From: Odoribacteraceae bacterium
GTDB lineage: Bacteria > Bacteroidota > Bacteroidia > Bacteroidales > Marinifilaceae
NCBI GenBank assembly: GCA_031279175.1
Contig: JAITJA010000188.1
Span: 1-8,841 of the forward strand
Reading direction: 5' to 3'
DNA: 8,841 bases
Position numbers and translations under genes: made by a program. Below are positions 4,608 through 8,841 of the stretch, in pieces. Under the pieces are notes generated by a model that was not told the DNA's origin, searched no databases, and was given only the letters and a program-made list of their open reading frames with translations. Every line of letters begins with the position of its first letter. Position 1 is the stretch's first letter.

Positions 4608-5999
4608 TTACCGTTTCTCGTAAAGATCCACGGGATACCCGTCGATGCCGTCGACGTCGTGCACGACGCGTCCCTCCTGGCCTGGCGAGACGTCGATCCA
4701 GTACAGGTGCCCGCGCGTCCCGACGACGAGGCGGTTCGCGTCGCGCCCGACCTTCAGCAGCGTGATCTCCCCGTCGACGGTCGCCCCGGGAAGGAGGTCG
4801 ACCCGCTGGCTATTGGGATTGTAACGGTACAACTTGTCGCCCGACGAGAAATAAATCTCCGTCAAGTAAATTGCCCAGAGTGTAGCTGGCGAGAGGAGAT
4901 CGGCAGGCAGGAAAGGACGGCGATACATGCTGATGGTAGATTGCCCGGCGGGCTGGAAGGCCAGTTCGTGCACGACGCCATCGTTGTCGCGCCCGAAGAG
5001 GTAACACCCCGTCGGTCCGGAGAGGAGCGTGATAAAGTCGAGATCGACGTTCGCCGGGTCCCACTGCACGGGCGGGCCCTGGATATGCTGCACCTCGAAC
5101 ATCATGCCGGCAGGCGGGATAAAACAAACCAGGGCGCGGCGGGCCACGTCGTAACACCAGTGGAAAGTTCCGTCCGTCGTGACGGAGAAGGGCGCGAGGG
5201 TGTACCCGCCATTGATCGGCGGCGAGAAGTAGCCGAACCCGGGCCACTCGTGATACCCCTCGAAGCGCCCGACGTAGAACTTCCCGTTGATCACCCCTGC
5301 CATCGTCCCGTTGTCGAGCGGGATGAGGTGGCCTGGGAGTACCGGCGCGTCGGGAATATCGAAGAAATTCTCCTTGAACCCGCGCACCTTGACGAGCGTC
5401 GCCGGGTCGACGAGCACGCCGGGATTATCGCCATCGGCACACGTGATCCAGTAGCCCGTGTAAAGTCCCCCGAGGAGATTGGGATTATACAGCGCGATAA
5501 TTTGCAGCGGGTCCCGGGGGAGAGTCTCCCCGTTATTCATCCGCTCGTAGACCTCCCTCGCCTCGTTATCCGGCCCGATGAACGCGAGCCGCGCCTGTCC
5601 GTCGTCCGACGAGAGCACGAGCACACCCTCGCTAAAGGCACTTCTCCCCTCGATCAGGAAGGGGTAGAAATACTTCATGCCGTTCCCGTTATCCGTGACG
5701 GTGAGGCGTGCCATGTATCGTTGCGCGCGGAGTGTAAAGAGGATATCGAGCGCGTCACTCTCGTACGCGTGGGCGGTCATGAGCACGGGATCGCTGATCT
5801 CCCAGTGAAAAGAGAGGCGACTCTTGCTGGAAAACTCCACGCCGGGTTGAATCACGAGGCGCTCGCCGATCGTCACGGCATACACGCTATCCATCGTGAC
5901 AAGCGGCTCTTCGGGCTCCGCGTACCGGTAGTTCCCCTTGTCTTCGATACACGAGACCAGGAGCGCCACCGCGAGGATTGAAATAAAAACAGCTTTCAT
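4608..5999 (-). CDS. PKD-like family lipoprotein, last gene of the SusCD operon
   Basis: This encodes 463 aa. A short signal peptide ends in lipobox LVSC, with Cys17 lipidated, followed by IEDKGNY, the opening typical of this family. Residues about 35-115 look like a PKD/Ig-like beta domain (TIGERLVIQPG, RLSFHWEIS, YMARLTVTDNGNG). The rest (about 120-463) is rich in short beta strands with recurring Gly-Tyr/Trp turns (GVLVLSSDDGQARLAFI, GLYTGYWITC, GHLYWIDV) and may fold as a beta-propeller; the propeller is an inference. In Bacteroidota this protein is commonly encoded after SusC, SusD and DUF4843, as here, and is thought to be an outer-membrane accessory lipoprotein of the uptake complex, perhaps binding ligand at the surface. 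Acidic residues at positions +2 and +3 after the cysteine would agree with surface display. Only 12 bp separate it from the DUF4843 gene, so the two are co-transcribed. It has no recognisable catalytic motif. Confidence 0.87.
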   Translation of the reverse strand: MKAVFISILAVALLVSCIEDKGNYRYAEPEEPLVTMDSVYAVTIGERLVIQPGVEFSSKSRLSFHWEISDPVLMTAHAYESDALDILFTLRAQRYMARLTVTDNGNGMKYFYPFLIEGRSAFSEGVLVLSSDDGQARLAFIGPDNEAREVYERMNNGETLPRDPLQIIALYNPNLLGGLYTGYWITCADGDNPGVLVDPATLVKVRGFKENFFDIPDAPVLPGHLIPLDNGTMAGVINGKFYVGRFEGYHEWPGFGYFSPPINGGYTLAPFSVTTDGTFHWCYDVARRALVCFIPPAGMMFEVQHIQGPPVQWDPANVDLDFITLLSGPTGCYLFGRDNDGVVHELAFQPAGQSTISMYRRPFLPADLLSPATLWAIYLTEIYFSSGDKLYRYNPNSQRVDLLPGATVDGEITLLKVGRDANRLVVGTRGHLYWIDVSPGQEGRVVHDVDGIDGYPVDLYEKR

Positions 6000-6011
6000 C
6001 GGGATATTTCT

Positions 6012-6851
6012 TTAGATATAAAAAATAGTGGGGGCGTTATTATCGTCGAAGAAGGCATAGCGCGTCCCCATGCTACCCATGTTCATGATCATACACTGGA
6101 TCTTCTTTGCCGGGTTTGCCTTCTCGTAAAATTCATACATGAGGCCCGGGACAGTCTCGACGAAGGCGTATTCCTCGTGACGGGCCACCCAGGAGACCGG
6201 GTCAAAGATGAACGCCTTGAAGTTCTTGATATAATTCAGGGACTGTATCGTCTTCTCGCCCTCGGTAGCGGGATCGCTGAGATCGATCGTCCCCGATGAG
6301 ATCAGGAACAAGTAATGCTTGTTGCGCGAGTAACTCCCCATCTCCCCGCTCCAGGAGGAGAAATCCCACCATGCCGGCTTCTCGAGGCGATTAGAGAAAG
6401 AGATCATCACGCTCGTCAACGGGAAGTCCGTGGTAAAATCCCCCGTCGGGACGAGGCGGAACGCGACGACCAGCGTCGTGTCCGCCAGTAGCGGGTCGCT
6501 GTTATACAGCTCGACAGGCAAGATACACGCGCCCGAGTCGGCAGGCATCTCGTGCAGGCCGGCCACCGGGCCGTAATGCTCACCCTCCCTCGCGGTAGTT
6601 AATGCGGCCACCGGCTCGACGCGGAAGTACCTCGCCCGGGGTGCGCGCGGCCCGGAAATCTTGACTGGGACGGCAACCGTCAATCCCGCGACCCCCGGGG
6701 TATAGGCAAAGGAACATGTCAGACGGCTGTCGGAGGTGTCTGTAAAGTCGAAGTAAATATTGTCCGTGACAGCATTGTACCGGTATTGCTGCTCGCTCGC
6801 GCAGGCAACGAGCAGCGACAAGACAACAAGTAGAGAAAAGTTCGTTTTCAT
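6012..6851 (-). CDS. DUF4843 domain-containing lipoprotein
   Basis: This encodes 279 aa from ATG 6849-6851. The signal peptide ends in LVAC, making Cys17 the lipid anchor. The body matches DUF4843: NAVTDNIYFDF after the anchor, then a beta-sandwich-like region with VAVPVKISGPRAPRARYFRVEP (about 80-100), an REGEHYGP turn, and DTTLVVAFRLVPTGDF (about 143-158), where the family pattern of variable strands around an immunoglobulin-like core is visible. The C-terminal half has W-rich segments (PAWWDFSSWSG). DUF4843 proteins are found almost only beside SusC/SusD pairs; their role is not established, though a surface ligand-binding or complex-stabilising part is likely. The start is 21 bp after the susD stop and the stop is 12 bp before the PKD-like gene, so it is a middle gene of one operon. 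Confidence 0.88.
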   Translation of the reverse strand: MKTNFSLLVVLSLLVACASEQQYRYNAVTDNIYFDFTDTSDSRLTCSFAYTPGVAGLTVAVPVKISGPRAPRARYFRVEPVAALTTAREGEHYGPVAGLHEMPADSGACILPVELYNSDPLLADTTLVVAFRLVPTGDFTTDFPLTSVMISFSNRLEKPAWWDFSSWSGEMGSYSRNKHYLFLISSGTIDLSDPATEGEKTIQSLNYIKNFKAFIFDPVSWVARHEEYAFVETVPGLMYEFYEKANPAKKIQCMIMNMGSMGTRYAFFDDNNAPTIFYI

Positions 6852-6872
6852 GTCGATATTATTAAAAAGTGA

Positions 6873-8327
6873 TTATCGTTCCCCGAATTCAATCTCGTCA
6901 TCGGGGAGGGGAATGGCATAGACGCGCGCGGGATCGAGCAACAGCCCCGCCTCCGTGGTAATGCTCCTGACGAGCCGTTTATAGGCATAAAAAGCCTGGC
7001 CCTCGGCGAACGTCTCCTTGCGATACTCCTTGAGTAGCGCGTCGTGGAAATCGTCGCGCGGGGCGACCACGTTGCGTTGCAGGCGGACGGTATCGAGATA
7101 CTGCCATGCCAGCGCGGGGTCACCGGGGTAAGTCGCCTCGGCCGCGATGTAATACATCTCGGAAAGACGGATGGCGGGGATAACGAGAAAGTGCCTGTCG
7201 CCTGTCCCGGATGCGTTCCGGGCGTACTTGATCAACTGGTACTTCTCGTTGGAGGTCGACAACTTGAACCAGCCATTGAAGCGATAATCCCCGCCGCCGC
7301 TGCTCTCGACCTCGTAGATATTCCGGAGATGCGCGGCGTGAACGAAATAGCCCGTGGTGACGTTATTAAAACGATCCTGCAAGTTCGTTGCGTTCTTCTC
7401 GTTGTACCACGCGAAAACCAGCTCGGGATACATGACGCGGTCCCTCTCCTCCTCCGTCGCGAGCACGGCTACCGGGTCGGCCCACCTGAATTTCCTCGCG
7501 TTGATCACCTCCGTCGCTTCCCTCAACGCCCCCTCGAGATCCCCCTTGTAGAGGTAAGCGCGAGCGAGCGTGGCCCCGACGGCATAATAATTAAGCCGGT
7601 GACGCCTGTTTTGCAGGAAAAGATTCCCGTTCGCCTGCTCCGTGACCGAATCAACGTCCGTGTTATACCCGACGACATAGCCCGGCTCCCGGATCGGGTC
7701 ATTCGCGAGCAACCTCTTGGCCTCTTTCAAGTCATCGAGAACGCGCTCGATCACCTCCCCGACGGATGATAACGGCGCGACGCGATTCGAGAAAGTCGTC
7801 GCGTACGGGATCGCCTGTTGATCAGCACCCGTGGCGTACGGACGCGAGAACAAGCGCGCGAGGTCGAAATGCAAGTAAGCCCGCAAGGCAAGCGCTTCCC
7901 CCTTGACCAACTCCTGTATCCCATCGCGAAACAGCGCGGGACTCTTGTCGACATGTTCGAGAATCAGGTTGCAATTCATGATCGCCGAGTAGGCCTCGCT
8001 CCACGTGGAGGCAACCCGCCATTTCAACATCTCGTCATCGAAGTCGAAGGCGGCAGTACGCGCGTAACTTGTATAGTCTAACGGTTCGAAGGAGTAGTTT
8101 TGCATGAACGCGTCTTGTAACTCCACGGACGATAGACCGCCGTAAAACATGTTACCGGTGCACCGCGTGTAAATACCGTTGATCGCCTCCAGGAAACCTT
8201 CTTCTCGCGAGAATAACTCCTCGACACTAACAGATGCTTCCGGCTGCACGTCTAACCATTTCTCGCACGCCGTACACGAGGCGAGGAGAAAAAGTACCAG
8301 TAGATTCTTTTTAATATGATGTCTCAT
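6873..8327 (-). CDS. RagB/SusD family nutrient uptake outer-membrane lipoprotein
   Basis: This encodes 484 aa, a normal SusD length. After MRHHIKK a hydrophobic stretch leads to lipobox LASC (Cys18). A second cysteine, Cys21, sits where many SusD proteins have theirs, directly before EKWLDV, so either could carry the lipid. The N-terminal SusD-like domain shows FSREEGFLEAINGIYT (about 39-54), helices with ALALRAYLHFDLARLFSRPY (TPR-like, about 145-165) and YAVGATLARAYLYKGDLEGAL (about 248-268). The C-terminal RagB/SusD domain shows RFNGWFKLS, HFLVIPAIRLSEMYYIAAEA (about 378-398) and a final YAIPLPDDEIEFGER. SusD proteins cap the SusC channel on the cell surface and bind the incoming ligand with it. 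The ligand cannot be told from the sequence. The gene lies 136 bp downstream of susC, and that gap carries RNA-structure potential. Confidence 0.96.
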   Translation of the reverse strand: MRHHIKKNLLVLFLLASCTACEKWLDVQPEASVSVEELFSREEGFLEAINGIYTRCTGNMFYGGLSSVELQDAFMQNYSFEPLDYTSYARTAAFDFDDEMLKWRVASTWSEAYSAIMNCNLILEHVDKSPALFRDGIQELVKGEALALRAYLHFDLARLFSRPYATGADQQAIPYATTFSNRVAPLSSVGEVIERVLDDLKEAKRLLANDPIREPGYVVGYNTDVDSVTEQANGNLFLQNRRHRLNYYAVGATLARAYLYKGDLEGALREATEVINARKFRWADPVAVLATEEERDRVMYPELVFAWYNEKNATNLQDRFNNVTTGYFVHAAHLRNIYEVESSGGGDYRFNGWFKLSTSNEKYQLIKYARNASGTGDRHFLVIPAIRLSEMYYIAAEATYPGDPALAWQYLDTVRLQRNVVAPRDDFHDALLKEYRKETFAEGQAFYAYKRLVRSITTEAGLLLDPARVYAIPLPDDEIEFGER

Positions 8328-8353
8328 GTGCTATGATATTAATGTTTGATCTG

Positions 8354-8410
8354 AAAAAAATGCAATGTTCCAACGGACCATGCAAGGTTCCGCGAGAACC
8401 GCGCGCGGTT
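8354..8410 (-). promoter_or_regulatory. Structured susC-susD intergenic element, possible attenuator
   Basis: Within the 136-bp gap between susC and susD the coding (minus) strand can form, in order, a 14-bp perfect palindrome AACCGCGCGCGGTT (8397-8410), a competing hairpin GGTTC/GAACC (8386-8390 with 8396-8400) and a short stem with one mismatch (8365-8381). The last is followed four bases later by seven T (8354-8360). AACC at 8397-8400 is shared by the first two structures, so they exclude each other. A 12-bp direct repeat with one mismatch (8360-8371 and 8380-8391) lies inside. The layout would suit partial termination or mRNA processing between susC and susD. Confidence 0.5.
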
Positions 8411-8463
8411 TTCATGCAACTACCCGTTATTTTTGTAAGACTACTCATGATATATCTATTATA

Positions 8464-8841
8464 TCAGAAAGTTGTTTGTAAAGAAAAGGTGAACCCGCGA
8501 GCGAAAGGATAATTAATGCCGCGTTCGAAGGCAATCGTGGAAGCGCGCCAGAGATCATTGGCAGTAATCGAGGCGCGTAAAGAATGAACCCCGGCGCGCT
8601 TCAGTAGATCACTGTCAACGTCATAAGAAAGGTAAAGGGATCGCAATTCGACGAGGTTATCCTTTTGAATAAACCGTTCGGTGACGCGCGTGCTACCGTG
8701 GTCCCTGATATTCTTGTAGAGGGCCTTGTCTCCCGGTTTCACCCACCTGTTTTCCCATGCACGCCGGTCGAGATTATATCGCGGGTCGGCGTTTTCCACC
8801 TTGTCGACAAGCGTTTGATTATACTCGTACCCGCCCCAGCG
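8464..8841 (-). CDS. SusC/RagA family TonB-dependent receptor, C-terminal fragment
   Basis: This is the last 125 codons of a large outer-membrane receptor gene; the frame is open to the window edge and the 5' part lies outside. The first residues visible (RWGGYEYNQTLVDKVENAD) match the SusC barrel motif usually read as GGxxYNQTLVDKVEN, followed by NLDRRAWENRWVKPGDKALYKN and a VTERFIQKDNLVELRSLYLSYDV strand segment. The protein ends in FARGFTFSLQTTF with a terminal aromatic residue, as expected for a beta-barrel recognised by BAM. A GTG at 8797-8799 lies within the frame and is internal, not a start. SusC forms the TonB-energised channel that works with the SusD encoded next. Confidence 0.95.
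   Translation of the reverse strand, partial: RWGGYEYNQTLVDKVENADPRYNLDRRAWENRWVKPGDKALYKNIRDHGSTRVTERFIQKDNLVELRSLYLSYDVDSDLLKRAGVHSLRASITANDLWRASTIAFERGINYPFARGFTFSLQTTF

Noticed and set aside
4506..5981. A 491-aa plus-strand frame opposite the PKD-like gene
   Set aside because: It is long but is an antisense shadow caused by high GC; the minus strand has a signal peptide, lipobox and family motifs, and this frame has none.
7044..7769. A 241-aa plus-strand frame opposite susD
   Set aside because: It is antisense to a well-supported SusD gene and shows no coherent domain.
8202..8213. Palindrome TTCTCGCGAGAA as another regulatory site
   Set aside because: It lies inside the susD coding sequence and is explained by codons for Ser-Arg-Glu-Glu in CGCG-rich DNA.

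Overview
The window looks like a chromosomal segment from a GC-rich member of the Bacteroidota, most likely Bacteroidales. The grounds are a SusC/SusD pair with its DUF4843 and PKD-like lipoprotein partners, DUF2851 and DUF6261 proteins (families I know only from this phylum), TAnnTTTG-type -7 promoter boxes, and a near absence of Shine-Dalgarno sites. CGCG-containing words are very common in both coding and non-coding DNA. No genus is claimed.

Layout, left to right. Positions 1-424 carry no gene. They hold a 41-bp tandem array of palindromic cores (four cores in exact register), then a looser 40-44 bp degenerate repeat with 8-C and 9-C tracts. A DUF6261-family gene (425-1207, +) follows and ends in a clear intrinsic terminator. 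It converges on a MarC-family membrane protein gene (1300-1920, -). A roughly 420-bp non-coding gap (1921-2340) holds a strong nested stem-loop, another copy of the array's palindrome, and a good Bacteroides-type promoter. That promoter drives a short lipoprotein that is almost entirely coiled coil (2341-2979, +). It ends in a hairpin terminator and converges on a DUF2851 gene (3142-4413, -).

The right half is a leftward operon that enters from outside the window: the 3' end of a susC-type TonB-dependent receptor (8464-8841), susD (6873-8327), a DUF4843 lipoprotein (6012-6851) and a PKD-like lipoprotein (4608-5999). The last three genes are separated by only 21 and 12 bp. The susC-susD gap is 136 bp and contains competing hairpins and a T-tract on the coding strand, so it may adjust susD expression relative to susC. 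Together these products would form an outer-membrane nutrient uptake complex: SusC as the TonB-driven channel, SusD as the ligand-binding lid, and two accessory lipoproteins. No degradative enzyme is present inside the window, so the substrate cannot be named.

I did not find a complete, clearly new multi-gene system. The least explained items are the palindromic array at the left edge with its dispersed copy at 2215-2232, the susC-susD intergenic structure, and the DUF2851 protein.
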